DNA from: Flammula alnicola | Taxonomy: Eukaryota > Basidiomycota > Agaricomycetes > Agaricales > Strophariaceae | Direction of reading: 5' to 3' | Assembly (NCBI GenBank): GCA_015499995.1 | Contig: JADNRV010000161.1 | Location: 1 to 64,000 of the forward strand | Length of the DNA stretch: 64,000 bases | Shown here: in pieces, positions 12,121 through 24,758 of the stretch | Numbering within the stretch: position 1 is the first letter of the stretch | How the letters are laid out: each line of letters begins with the position of its first letter | Notes under the pieces: model-generated | What the model was told of the DNA's origin: nothing | Seen by the model: the letters and a program-made list of their open reading frames with translations, nothing else | The model's database searches: none | Made by a program: the position numbers and the translations under genes

Positions 12121-12299
12121 GTTTTTTTGGTTAAGCTATCTCTAAACCCTGAAAAAAAAATGCAACAAGGCGACCACTACTTGGTCAAATGCGAGAAAGA
12201 AATCGTGGCGTTTTCCGGCGGATGAAAACGAGCATTATCCTTCTCTGGATCTTGGAGAAAATGTATACATAAACCATCAACTGAATTTAAAGTAAAAAA

Positions 12300-13735
12300 T
12301 CGGGAGTGATGGCTATAGAGTAAGAACAAAGCTGCTTCCAGTACGCCGCATTGGAGGTTATTATGTAGCAAGTCGAGGCCTCTCCCAACCTACAAGAGGA
12401 CTTTTTTCGGGCTATTCACACCGTGGCGGCAACCTTGGGGTATCGCATACTTGGTATTGGAGGCCACGCGCCGTCTTCAGGCTGTTCATCAAATAGACAC
12501 GACGAAGAGCCGATAGTTGTCGTCGTTGCTCTGCGCACCCTGGCCATTACTGCTTCCAGCTGACATATTCGCGGGAGAGGGAGAGGGAGAGGAGATACCG
12601 TCGCTCGGTACATGGGCCAGCCCACTCAGTTTCGTCTGGCCCCGCATGAGGACTACGCGTAGTTTTCGTAGCTCGAAGAAGTGCTGTGAGGTAAGTGAGT
12701 AAGGAAAGTAAGTAATGAAAGCCGAGAAGCATTTAATAGCTTACGTGGTTCCATGTATCGACGACTTTGATGACCTTGTCTCGTTTTCGGGTCTTCATGT
12801 ATTTCTGGACGCCGGCGGAGGCTAGTGGGGCTACATTGATAACAAAGGTGAGTGAACGTGGCTAGAGCGTGTAACCGCGAATATCGGTACGCACTGACTA
12901 TAGGAATCCAGAAGATGATAGGTAGGCGAGACCGCTTGATGTCTTTTTCTGTCAGAGTAGCTGCGGCGCGTGTTTCATTCAAGAAACTGCACAGAAACAG
13001 AAATAGGAGTTAAATAACTATTGCGTTGTCTGAGGGTATATTTTAAGTTTACCTCAACCAATCCGCTTCGGTGATGTCATGCGACATAAATGGATGAGGT
13101 CGAATGGTAGAAGGAGGCGGTACCAGTGGGAAGCCTTTGTCGAGAGATTTGCTCTTCGCGACGAGGAACATGGACTGGAAGGCAGGGTATGGAAGGTCTG
13201 CAGGCGCGACTCGAGAGAAGGAGGACGGCATATCAGGGTCTGCATTGGCATAGCCGGCCGACGGGTCAACTGGAGCGTAGTAGGTCTGGTTGGAGTTGCC
13301 AGTGCTTAGGCTAGGACTCTGGGCTTGTGCTGAATCATGAATAGGAAATGCGGGAGTTTTCTCGCTGGGATCGATGTCTTGGTTGTCAGAACCGCGAAAG
13401 TATGACGGGGGAGGTTGGACGGCATTCGAGGATGATGAAGCAATAGCTTCAGGCTGTCCAGTACTAGACGGTGGCGCGTCGCTGTTCTCCGCAACGGAAG
13501 CCAAAGATTTGTCGGGAGACAATATCATGGTAGTTCCTGGAAAGGATCCAAGGATCCAATTTGAAGCAATGATCCGAGTCTGCCTTGTTCAGATTCTTAT
13601 CTGGTTGCTAGACCAGTGACTACAGTCTCATACTTATTTATAGGAGAGCCCGAGATGCAAGGAGCAGCGCTAAGCTGATAGCGTTTAGTCGACATGGTCT
13701 GCACAGGATTCATAGGGATCGAGAATGCGATAGTT
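12300..13735 (-). repeat. Segmental tandem duplication, copy A
   Basis: About 1.4 kb covering paralogue A with its 5' and 3' flanks. Similarity to copy B continues past the stop codon (shared CTTGGGGTATC and GGAGGCCACGCG) and upstream of the start (shared GCAAGGAGCAGC and TTTAGTCG). The duplication therefore included the promoter and terminator. Edges are approximate because they were judged by eye. Confidence 0.75.
12489..13528 (-). CDS. Agaricomycete protein of unknown function, paralogue A
   Basis: Minus-strand spliced gene. Exon 1 (13528-13053) encodes a Pro/Ser-rich N-terminal half that ends in PHPFMSHDITEADWL. Downstream exons carry a Leu/Pro-rich segment (LPIIFWIPI) that may be membrane-associated, the stretch KVIKVVDTWNH and, in the last exon, FFELRKLRVVLMRGQTKLSG followed by a Ser-rich tail and NYRLFVVSI. 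This layout matches a widespread mushroom family with the same HPF..HD..DW, IDTWN and VVLMRG signatures; its function is unknown. It is one of two tandem copies; see paralogue B at 14258-15290. Confidence 0.78.
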
Positions 13736-14039
13736 ATGTAGTTGCTCCGCTGTCGGAGGCAAGCCGCACTGTCAACCGGTGCCTCCACGGTGCCATTATT
13801 TAAACTCTCCTATTACTAAGCTAAGACGTCCTACGTTCGGAAACTCATGAGACGTCGATGCATCTGAAGCTATGTAACTGCCTTAGTCTGTAAATTTATA
13901 AACGAATAGTTCAAGATTGATGCACCGTTCGTTGAAGAAAAGAATGAAGTAGGGGCGACGGCTAACTATACTTGACGGGATGCGAGAAAGACGCCGTGAA
14001 GATTTCTGGGGAGGAAATACGAGTATCCTTCTTCGCAGG

Positions 14040-15445
14040 TAATGCGTAGGTAGTCAATTAACGAATCGGAAGTGACAGACATAGAGTAAGACACTAAGAA
14101 TACAGTTGCTTCCAGATCGCCAACCTGCCACATTTTTTTTTGCAGGACTCGAGGCCTCTGCGAGCCTGCGAGAACTTTTTTCTTGCCATTCGCGTGTCGA
14201 CCTTGGGGTATCACATATTTGGGTATTATCGGAGGCCACGCGTCATGTTCGTTTTGGTCAAATAGAGACCACGAAGAGTCGATATTGGTCGTCGTTGCTC
14301 TGCGTGCCCGGGCTTCCAGACAACGACATATTCGCGGGCGAGGGAGGGACGTCACCTGGGACATGGGCCAGCCCGCTCAGTTTCGTCTGGTCCCGCATGA
14401 GGACGACGCGTAGTTTTCGTAGCTCGAAGAAGTGCTGTGGTGTAGCAAGTCAATGAATACGTAGGTCATGAAGCCTAAGAAGAATTTAATAACTTACGTG
14501 ATTCCATGTATCGATGACTTTGATGACCCCTTCTCGTTTTTGGGCCTTCATGTATTTCTGGATGACGAGGGCGAGCACTCCGCCTACAGCAACAACCATG
14601 GATGAGTGAACGAGTCTAGGGAGCGTCGCAGCGAATATCGGTACGCACTGACTATGGGAATCTTGGGCATGATAGGTAGGTAAGACCATCTGATTTCTTT
14701 TTCTGTCAGAGTCGCTGCAGCGCGTACTTCATGCAAGAAACTGCGCAAAAAAAAAAATAGAAATTAGAGAACGTTACAGTGCATGGTGTCTATTTTTAGA
14801 TTTACCTCAACCAATCCGCTTCGGTAATGTCATGCGACATGAATGGATGAGGCTGAATGGTAGACGGAGGCGGTGCGAGTGGGAAGCCCTTGCTAAGAGA
14901 TTTGCTTTTGGCAACCAGAAACATAGGCGGGAAGGTAGGGTATGGCAGGTCGGCAGGTGCGACTCGAGAGAAGGAGGACGGCATATCAGAGTCTGCATTG
15001 GCATAGCTGGCCGACGGGTCAACTGGAGCGTAGTAGGTCTTGCTGGAGCTGCCAGTGCTGAGGCTAGGACTCTGGGGCCCTGGTGCATGTGCTGAATCAT
15101 GAATAGGAAATGCGGGAGTTTTCTCGCTGGGATCGATGTCTTGGTACTCAGAACCACGAAAGTATGACGGGGGAGGTTGGACTGCGCTCGACGGTGATGC
15201 ACTACTGTCAGGTTGTCCAATACTAGATAGTCCTGTAAAGCTGTTCTCCGAAACGGGAGGGAAAGATTTGTCGTCAGATAATAGAATCATAGTAGTTCCT
15301 GGGGTGGATGGAAAAGAAAGCCTGCAATTCGAAGCAGAGTTTATCTATACCTAGAGGAGAGGCCGAGGTGCAAGGAGCAGCTCTAAGCTGAGGGTGTTTA
15401 GTCGGCATGGTCTGCCCAGGGTTCATGGGGTTCGAGAATGGGATC
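14040..15445 (-). repeat. Segmental tandem duplication, copy B
   Basis: Second copy of the roughly 1.4-kb segment, in the same orientation as copy A. Non-coding flanks are still alignable by eye on both sides. Gene-to-gene spacing is about 730 bp. Confidence 0.75.
14258..15290 (-). CDS. Agaricomycete protein of unknown function, paralogue B
   Basis: Same architecture as paralogue A: a Pro/Ser-rich exon 1 starting at 15290 and ending FMSHDITEADWL, then FLHEVRAAATLTEKEIRWSY, KVIDTWNHV-like residues, and a last exon with FFELRKLRVVLMRDQTKLSG ending in YRLFVVSI. The two copies differ mainly in Ser/Pro tracts, in a short PG/HA insertion in exon 1, and in the middle transmembrane-like exon. The exon ladder is conserved, with introns at the same sites. 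It lies divergently from SIN3, 395 bp apart. Function unknown. Confidence 0.78.
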
Positions 15446-15685
15446 GGCAGTGGGCAGTGTGTACGGTTGCTGCGGATTGTTCAATTTGTTGCGTAGAGTC
15501 GACTGCGGAGAGACAGGTCTTGTTTGTTTCCCATGCCGATGTCCCCCGATTAAAATAGTGTGATCATGATGCCGGGCACCGAATTATGATCGGTGCACGG
15601 ACCTGTCAATCCGCAAGCGCTTCCCTTGTTTTCTGATCATCGTCACTAACGGTGACCACACCCAAATTCTTCCTTTCCACCGACA
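15291..15685. other. Divergent promoter region of paralogue B and SIN3
   Basis: 395 bp between two start codons. Its left half belongs to the duplicated segment. No specific element was recognised. Confidence 0.35.
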
Positions 15686-18600
15686 ATGGACCTAGATACC
15701 ATGCAAGTAGACAGTCCTGGTCAAGACACCGATCCTAGAAGGCCCTCAGACTCTGCGATGAGCACACCACGCACCACAACCGTTGCTCTGCCCCCGGTAC
15801 ATGACCAGCAGCACAATGACCGGAAGCCAACTCCCAAGCCTGAAATCGCTGAACCACTGTCTAGAGACGACAGGTTGGAGCGCACGTCGATGCCGCGTGT
15901 TGCAACTCCTGTTGCCGTGCCGCGATCAGAGAGGGACGCACACCCGTCTGCCATGGACGACCCTCCCATGCCAGCATCCACTTCACAGCGATCTCGTAGG
16001 CCCTCGCCCATGGACCCCCAGAGCTATGCATCGCTGGACCGACCACTGAACGTCACCGATGCACTCACCTATCTCGATGCTGTCAAGGTCCAGTTCCAGG
16101 ATCAGCCTGACGTATACAACCACTTCCTCGACATTATGAAGGAATTCAAAAATGAACAGTGAGTCTCAACGTGCCTTATATTGCTACTATCATGCTGACT
16201 GGTTGTTCTCCAGAATCGATACCCCGGGCGTTATCAGACGCGTCTCATACCTCTTCAACGGTCATCCTTCCCTCATTCAGGGATTCAATACGTTCTTGCC
16301 TGTTGGTTATCGTATTGAGTGCTCTACCGACCCCTACGATGCCGGTTTCATCACCGTCACCACACCCAATGGCCAAACAATGCAAACTACTACCTCTGGC
16401 GGCAGTGGGCGTGCGCTAGCATGGTCAACCGGCCCCTCTGCTCCAACACCCCGCCACGAGACTGGTTCCGGCTATGGTACTCTCTTTCTCGTTTATTTTA
16501 ATAAATCTCTCATTATTGTCAGTAGCGAACGTCGAACCCCCGCCCGCTTCTCCTGATCCTCGAATGTACGGCATGGAGGGCACAGCAATCGAACCCGCCG
16601 TGCAATACGTGCAAAAGATCAAGCAGCGCTGCGATCCAGACACCTACCGGCAGTTTTTGGACATTCTCTCGCGGTATCACCACACACCGGATACCGTTGA
16701 CGAAGTGGGTTACCATACCGAGCCTTGTCATGGACACCGCTGACACAACCTTTTTTAGGAAGAAGTTTCGAAGCAGATTGCTCGACTTTTCAAGGATGCC
16801 CCGGACCTGCGAAATGACTTTCGTGTTTTCATGCCGGATAGAAGCAGCCAGCAGTTTTTGGATGAAGGGCCTTCTCTTTCACATGCACGTGACAGGGAAA
16901 AGAATCGCCGCAAACTGGACGTGGTTGCAAGTTCAATGAATACCAGTACATCGCTCCCGCAGAAACGGAAAAGAAAACCGGCCGATAAGGAGAGAGAGCG
17001 TGAGAAGGAGCCCACGCCATCTAAGACTGTGCCCCCAGCCAAGGTATGTTTATTATCTATGCCCTTTCATGCCCCATCTGACAGCCATTAGAAAACCAAA
17101 CATGCGCCTGCTCAGGACCTCACGCCTATCTCATATAACCCGAAACACGTCGTCGCTGCGCCTACCTCTCCACGCCGAGCAGCCCACCACCCATTACCGC
17201 CCCAACCCCCGCGTCTGCCCGCCGCCAACGACCAAACGCAATTCTTCGACCGGGTCAAACGTGCCCTGGACAATCGCGAGATCTACAACGAGTTTCTGAA
17301 GCTCGTCAACCTGTTTGCGAAGGATTACATCGACACCGCGCGGCTCGTCAAAGAGAGCCGGCATTTCTTGGGCGAGACGGAGCTGTACAAGCAGTTCCGG
17401 GAGATACTTGGGTGGGACGAGAAGAAGGAGAGGGAACATTATTTGGCGGAGCAGCAGTCGCTGAGCAGTTGGACCAAGCCGGCGATCAAGGGGCTGCCTG
17501 AGAAGCCTGGGAGGATTGATTTGAGCGAGAAGTATGGGAGTTATAGGAAGGTGTCTGCTAGTGTAAGTCCGTTTCTCTCTCGTTGTTGCTGTCTTTTGAC
17601 GTCATTTTTCCTTACAAAGGAGGCGAATGTGCCGTGCTCTGGGCGAGACGAGATGTGCCGCTCGGTACTGAACGATCAATGGGTGTCACATCCGACATGG
17701 ACGAGCGAAGACTCTGGCTTCATCTCGCATCGGAAGAACATCTACGAAGAGGCGCTGCATCGCAGCGAGGAGGAACGACATGAGTACGACTTCCACATCG
17801 AAGCGATCGTGCGCACCATCGCGATGCTCGAGCCGATCAACAACAAGATCGCGCAGATGAACCAGGAGGACCGGGCCAACTTCAAGCTCAAAGCCAACCT
17901 GGGCGGGTCGTGGAAGGCCATCCACCAGCGGGTCATCAAGAAGATCTACGGGCGCGAGGCGGGGCTAGAGGTCATACAGACGATGCAGGACGCGCCAGCC
18001 CTGGCGATCCCCGTCGTGCTGTCGCGGCTGAAGCAGAAGGAGGAAGAGTGGAAACGCGCGCAGAGGGAGTGGAACAAGATGTGGCGCGAGGTCGATGCCA
18101 GGAACTATGCGAAGAGTCTGGACCACCAGGCGATCTCCTGGAAGATCACGGACAAGAAGTCAATCACGGTCAAGGCGCTCGTGAACCAGATCGAGACGGC
18201 GCGGGAGGAGCAGCTGGCGAAGCGCGCGGCGTTGATCGATCCGCTGTTCGCGCGCACGCGGCCGCGGTACCAGCTTGAGTTCGCGCTGGGCGATGAGGCG
18301 GTGCTGCAGGACGCTGTGAAGCTGACGTTCTCGTTTTTGGACCGGACGCCGCAGGGCCAGCTGAACCTGACGGAGCGGAGACGGATAGAGGGGTTCCTGA
18401 GGACGTTCATACCGCTGTTCTTCGCGCTCAACCCGGTCGAGTTCAATTCGGCGTTCGTGGTGCATGATTTGGTGGAGAGCGACTCGGCGAGCGACGTCGA
18501 TGTGGCGAGTGTTGCTGGTGGACATGTGGCGGATGACAATGGTGAAGGTTCAAGCGCGTTGGGGGGGTCGTCTCGTGCTGGAGGCAGCAGCAGTCATGTT

Positions 18601-20081
18601 AAAGGACGCAGCAGGAATGCGCACGGCGGCGCTGGGCTGCTCAGTTCGGCTGGCGGCGGCGATCTGCGGAAGAAGCTGCTGAAGAGCGAGCAGGCCAAGT
18701 CAACGAGCAGGAAGACGAGGGCGCAGGACGCGGCTGCGTCTCCGGCCGTGTCGCGGTTCGCCTCGCCTGCGGTGTTTGAGGAGGAGAAGGATTTGAGGAC
18801 TGAGCAGGCGCCGTATATCCATGGACGCAGGTCGTCGAAGATCAATAATGTGTTTTTCACGAATACGACGTTTTATGCGCTGTTGAGGTTGATCGAGGTA
18901 TGCTTTTTTCTCTTTTTCTTTTGTCCCTCGAGGACTGGAGGATGAGAATGCTGACTTTTTTTTTCACTCGTGTTAGGTACTCTACTCGCGCCTGAATGTG
19001 TCCAAAAACATTGCAGCCAAACTAGCAATATCTCCGCCTATTCCTACTTCGAACGTGCGCGGCTCGCATCCCAATTCGACAGCAGCAATAATCGAGCGGG
19101 TGCAGGCCGCCCACCCCAATGTCAACCACTACGAAATGCTCCTGGGGCAATGTGAGGCCTTGTTCACGAACGAAATCGAACAAAATGTGTTTGAAGATCA
19201 GACACGGGCTATCTTTGGCGTGAAGGTACATAACCCGTTTCAATCGTCTAGCAGCGCAGGTTTGCTGACTTTATGGGATTTTGTCTACAGGATGCGTACA
19301 AGATTTTCACGATCGATAAAGTCATTGGGGCAATCATCAAGCAAGTTCAAGCCGTGATTGCGGACCCGAAAAGTCAAGAATTGCTCGAGTACCTCAAACG
19401 CGAGCGGTCGCTCGTCTCTCCCACAACGCAGGATCGTATCAACTATCGCCATCAAGCTGAAAAGGTCCTGGGGCCTGACGAGAATGTCTTCCGCATCGAT
19501 TGGGTTCGTGGGGCTCACCTTGTAGTTCTTCTGCGGTTCTAACTCATTTCTTGAACAACCATTAGCTTTCCGAACCAAGCACGATGACGATCCAGTTGAT
19601 TGGCAAAGACGACTCTAACTATGACGATTCTGAGGTTCTGACTAGCCGGTGGCAGGCGTATGTTGATGCTTATGTTTCGGTTAGTTGTTCGACGTGCTTG
19701 GATGCGGCTGTGGAACTGATGAGTTGTGTGTGTCTTAGGGTGAAACGACTGAAGGGGTATCTCAAGCACGCGTTAAACGACCTTATCTGCGAAGGTATGT
19801 AATCCATGCATTTTCTTACATCGAGTTCATCGTTAAAGTTTCGTTGTAATGGTAGAAACCTCCCTGCTGCTGTTCGTGAGACGCAGCCCGATGTTTCATC
19901 GCAGGACGGCCTCGAGATCAAAGTCTGCCTGCGCACGTATCGTCTCTTCTACGTCTCGCATACGGAGGATTTCATGTGGAAATACCGGTACAAGGAAGAG
20001 ATGGAGAAGAACGCGCAACAGCTGGCCCTGCGGAATGGATTGCGGCGCAAGTGGTTAGAGGCGGCAAAATCAGAACCATAA
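15686..20081 (+). CDS. SIN3: SIN3 transcriptional corepressor
   Basis: Scaffold of the Rpd3/HDAC1 histone deacetylase complex in the nucleus. Exons start at 15686-16158 and 16214 onward and end with TAA at 20081; every intron checked is GT-AG with a consistent phase. Order of domains: a Ser/Pro-rich N-terminus; PAH1 ([20 protein letters not shown], then [20 protein letters not shown]); PAH2 ([20 protein letters not shown], then LFKDAPDL); a Lys-rich linker; PAH3 ([20 protein letters not shown]); the HDAC-interacting domain ([16 protein letters not shown], then [20 protein letters not shown]); and a C-terminal Sin3a_C-type region ending about [13 protein letters not shown]. An acidic/Gly/Ser linker at 18480-18760 separates the HID from the C-terminal region. 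Confidence 0.96.
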
Positions 20082-20303
20082 AGAACACCCTTCTCTTTTT
20101 GATTATCGCACATACATATTCCATTCCCTTTACTTAATCTTTCGCTTTCTTGCTTGTTTCGCTGTTGTATGTATTATCGTATATGCATTGGTTTTGTCAG
20201 GTTTTCATTTGTTGGTTTGTAGAAGTGGTGTCGGAGACCTTCCTGAACTTTGACTCGGACTCGGAGTCAATGATAACTACATAACGACCACCGGACGACA
20301 AAG

Positions 20304-23300
20304 CTAGTAACGCCAGCTATTATGATAGAAAGCGGTGGGTATATTCGATATCTGCACTCTGCAGCCATGGCTGAAATTTTTACTCCGAATGATCCGAGGG
20401 TTGTTCTCCTCCAGTTTTACCACCATGGTCGGACGTGGACATATCCCCGCCCTTGAGCAAACCTCAATGTCATGGATCGTGGACGCATGTAATAACCGTT
20501 TATTTATAAAGCTGCTGGTATGTTGGAACCTTTTCACCCCCCAACTCATAGCCATACGCTCGAAAACCATGTTCCTCCAGCCCGCCTTCCCTTCCTCGCT
20601 GATCTCTCTTTCCGTGTAGCTCGTGATCCTGTTATCTGCTTTGAAGTCCTGCTTGTTCAAATCAATGTAATCCACAAAGAAGCCGGATCGCAAGCGCATC
20701 GATCCACTCGCAAGAGGCTGCCAGGAATCTGAGGTTGAGGGCGTGTCTTGCGGGTCGTCATCAAATTTGGGCGCTAAACCAGGTCCATGCGCCACAGCTG
20801 TGAACGGGTCTCTGAAAACCTCCACATACATCACGGCATCAGGAGCAAAGAAGAGCGGTGGACAGCTGGGGTGGAGTGGCTGCATGGATTGCTCGTTTAG
20901 GGCCAAATAAACCAGTAGTCCATCTGCCAATTCTTCTTCGCACAATGGATTGTCGAGTTCGAGATCAACGTTTTCCGCCGCGAGTTGAGCGTTGGGTGCT
21001 CTCAGGAGCATGTGATCGATGTGCTGCTCTTCTAATGTGCCATACAGGTAAAATGGAGTGAACGTGTCGGGATAATCGGGGTCGCGCCACTTCGAGAGGA
21101 GAGAACGGTGTTTAATGACGCGTATGTTGCAGAGCGTACACTCGAAAACAACAGTTCCTCTATGCAGTGCATGAATATGGATGAGTCAAGAGCCTTGAGA
21201 TAGCGGGAGTTTCAGATATATAAACTCACCTCCTGTACACATATCCTTCCACTGTTTCCTTCTGTAGAATTTCTTCTATCGTCGCAGAAGGGATAGAAAA
21301 TGTGAAGGTTTCGTTTGGATGAGCGTCTTTATCTTTAACGTAACGCGACCAATGTACGCCTTCGATCATCTCAGCACTAATGATAAGTTGCTGACGGCCA
21401 TTAGCTTTGTGAAAGAGAGGTGTATAAACCAAGAAGAGTTTATCAGTCCCTTGCATAATGAAAATATGCTCTTGCGGAGTACAGGTGTTTCGTGCGACGA
21501 CATGCTAAAATCACACAAGTTTCAGCGAATGTTAATATTTTTTAGTCCCGAACTTACTTGCATTTCCTCAACGAGCGTGCGGCGGAAGATTTCAGCGATT
21601 TCGCCCGCAAAATCTGCAGCTGACTGGAAAGGCGATATTACAACGTTTCGCAGCACGAAAAGGCTCTGGCGGGACTCCGTCTCCAGCCCAAGACGCTCTT
21701 TGAAAGTTGTCAAACACTTTCCATAATCGTCGTGGGCGAATGTAGTCGAGCTGATGTAGAGAGGTCTGTCCATAGGGTTGTCATCAACATTAGTTAGCGA
21801 CAGCCTGTCGAAGATACATTTGTTGAGGTAATTAGCCTCTTCGACGTCGTCGTTAACTTCCCAGATATTAGTGTTCGCACTGCCGGCTTTCCGAATCCGA
21901 AAGTTGCAGGCGAGAGCGTTGATGTTGAGATCAGAGCCTAGCGCCCGCAATTCCGCCTGAACTTCCGGATCTGCATCACTGACGATTTCGTTATTTGATC
22001 TGCCGATGATTTTCTTACGGATGAAATCCTTCTCTTCTTTGACGCCAATTTCGTCTGGTTCAGCCCGAAGTTTATTCAAGGGCACGACCAGGTATGGCGT
22101 AGAAGAATCGGACATAGCTGCCCAATGCGCGGAGATCTATTGAAGGCAAAGAGTAAGGTCATGAATAACGGGAGACGGCGGGCTCACCCTAGCGCAGCTG
22201 AGACATGCTTCGCCCAACAAACTTCCATGGCCTTCCTGGTGTAAACCAACGACCCTGTGGTGTAAATATACGGCGGCAGCTGCAGCGCCTGGTTTGCTGT
22301 ATGAATTAAATTATATTCTGAAAATAAATGCATCCATTCACGAAGCTTACCTGCCTTCGACGCCGTATATGCCAATGCTCTCGCCGTTCTGCCCTTGATT
22401 GAGATACGGAGAAGACCAAGTCACCATGTACCTCATGCGACTATCTCTGTAGCACTATGTATTCCATGAGTCATCAGCGTGGACGAACAAGAATGAGTGA
22501 ACAAGTTGAATTGGACTTAACTAGAGCGCCAGCAGGAAACGGGCAATACCCAGTTTTGTGAGGGTCGATGGTAATGGAATCCGCTTCATGTAAGACCTCA
22601 AGTTGCCGTCGTGTATGGTCTTTCAGTGACAAAGAAGGAACATAGGTGCGACGAGGCGTGCGATCGTCGGCCTGCGACGGTATGCTGCCAGAAGTCCGCT
22701 GAACAGGCTTTTCTGTTATCATGGATGCAAAATAGCCACCCCAGGCGGCATCTGTCGTTCCATACAACCGATGAGCAGGATGGACGCTTGGAACCCCAAA
22801 ATAAGTACCTGCGTGCACTAAGAAAGACATTCCTTTAGACTGGTATTCTTTCCTCAGGGCTATTATTTGGTCGAGAGAGTCAACGGCGCCTTCTTCCGTG
22901 GACCCAATGATGGCAACAACAGCATATATGGCTTGTCGCTCCTGAAAGCTCTTCTCAACGGCATTCCTGAGCTCAGCTATATCCATGCGCGCATTTTCAC
23001 CAACAGGGATATCTATCACATTGCAAGATCCAATGCCGGCGAGTGCTACGGAATCGGTGAGAAAGGTAAGACGAGTAGAGAAGTCTACGGTATTACTGTA
23101 CCTGCTCCTTTAGGCCATGAATAATGTTTTGTACTCGATAGGAGGTATTGAATAGGATGTTCAATTTCGTCCTTTTTCTCGTAGAATTCCTTGCCAACGG
23201 TTTGAATAATGTAGGGTTGCAAGGCCTTGTCTAAAAAAGTAGGTGAGATCCTGAATTCGGTATGAAGTCGGTCAGGTATTGAGAGGATCTCCTCCGGCCT

Positions 23301-24168
23301 CAGATTAAGCAGATCCCAGACATCTAAGTCACGGAAGAGTGTCAACTCATTGGGGCTGGCACATTTGTGGACGCAGAATGCATGCGCAATAAAGCCAAGA
23401 GGTGCCCGAGGACACATGGCTTCTTTGAGGGCGAGAGGATAAAACTTGAGGTTGCGAGCTGTCCTCGTCTTTTAATGCGATTGCATGGCACGTAGACGCT
23501 AGCTCACCCGCCCTAATATGCAAATCATAATCAGATATGACCATCTTAAGATCTGGCAACTGAGAAATAAGAACGTACCATATAGACTCCAAATTCGCGA
23601 CGGTACCATCGCAGGCAATATGTCCCCAAGGTGGGATTGTCCCAGATCTCGAATACCCAAGCATCTCAGAAAGCTGCATTCCGACATCGAGCTCGAGTAA
23701 TGTCGTGATGGGGCTCGTCTCAAAGGCCACGTTATTGGGATTGTAAAGCATGGTAGCCAGCCAACCGAGCATTGAAGGTAAACTGCTTTCAAACTCCATA
23801 TGACCTGCGTATCTCGGAGAGTAGGTTGGGATGGATTTCTCATTGAGAAGGTCGGACAGCCTTGTGAACTCTTGACGAAGATTCTTTACAGCATCTTCGA
23901 AGGCTGGAGATTCTTTGATCTCGCTCGTAATGAACACCTATAAACACAGCTCCCGGTGTTAGTTGAAAGGGACGGAGATCATGAAACTATCACTTGCACC
24001 GTCTTCAGGGTGGTACATCAGCCTTGCTCGAGAGTGACTGTCAACCATTTGACTAAATAACTCCTTCATTAAATTGGCATTCTCGGCTTGAGGACCGAGG
24101 AACCATGCAGAGACAGCTTCATGCAGCGCAGGAGAAGAGGGATCATAGCTCGGAGACGTATGTGACAT
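20304..24168 (-). CDS. Noncanonical aromatic L-amino acid decarboxylase with C-terminal appendage
   Basis: PLP enzyme of fold type I that would decarboxylate tyrosine, tryptophan or phenylalanine-type substrates. It starts at the ATG at 24168 (MSHTSPSYDP). Exon 1 ends at 23998 and exon 2 is 23937-23579. Recognisable blocks: the substrate-domain stretch YSPRYAGHMEFESSLPSMLG, WGHIACDGTVANLESIW, the PLP-lysine motif DSITIDPHKTGYCPFPAGAL, and SKPGAAAAAVYLHHRVVGLH with EACLSCARVSAHWAAMS. About 550 residues (22100-20304) follow the catalytic part. The same long appendage marks the basidiomycete noncanonical AAAD family, where in a psilocybin mushroom it was reported to be a calcium-responsive regulatory domain. 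Intron 1 (23938-23997) is GC-AG. The final 60 codons could not be checked against family memory, so the exact C-terminus is less sure. Confidence 0.88.
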
Positions 24169-24389
24169 GGTTTGAAGGACGAGTTGAGTTGAAAGCAAAC
24201 GGGGGTCTCACCAACGAGAAACAGGGGATGGCATGACGTATAGTCATGAAAACAGGCTACTTTCAGCGGGGTCGGGCACAAAGAACCCTTGAAGACATTG
24301 AGTCCTGACTGACTGTGTAGCAAGAAAGATGGGCGATGATATATGGGAGGATTGCTCATCAAAAATGGGGTTGAAAGAGTCAAAATAAA

Positions 24390-24475
24390 TGGACACATTG
24401 GGAATTGAACCCAACACCTCTCGCAAACGATATAAGATGCTAAGCGAGCGTGATAACCAACTACACCATGTGCCC
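24390..24475 (-). tRNA. tRNA-Ala(AGC), copy 1, with 12-nt intron
   Basis: The cloverleaf folds by hand: 7-bp acceptor GGGCACA/TGTGTCC, anticodon stem CTCGC/GCGAG, T stem TTGGG/CCCAA with loop TTCAATT. G3-U70, the alanine identity pair, is present. The loop reads TT-AGC-A, then a 12-nt insert (TCTTATATCGTT) after position 37, the normal site for nuclear tRNA introns. Total 86 nt. Confidence 0.93.
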
Positions 24476-24580
24476 GCTGAAACACGAGGTTTTTCGTACC
24501 ATCAGATTCTCCAGTAGACCTTATAAGGAAATTCTTGTTACATACAGTATATATAGATAGGTACCAATTTCTGACAAGTA

Positions 24581-24665
24581 GGGCACATGGTGTAGTTGGT
24601 TATCACGCTCGCTTAGCATCTTAATCATTTGCGAGAGGTGTTGGGTTCAATTCCCAATGTGTCCA
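24581..24665 (+). tRNA. tRNA-Ala(AGC), copy 2, with 11-nt intron
   Basis: Mature sequence identical to copy 1 but on the opposite strand, 105 bp away. The intron after position 37 is TCTTAATCATT (11 nt). Total 85 nt. Confidence 0.93.
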
Positions 24666-24758
24666 TCTTTTTGCGCCTTTGATCTTAATAAGCCAACAAA
24701 GTTTATTCCTTTTATTATTTTACCGTTCGATGTACAGCATAAACCTGAATCGTGAACT

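Noticed and set aside
17686..18539. Antisense and alternate-frame open reading frames over SIN3
   Set aside because: The sense frame reads through the HDAC-interacting domain and is clearly coding.
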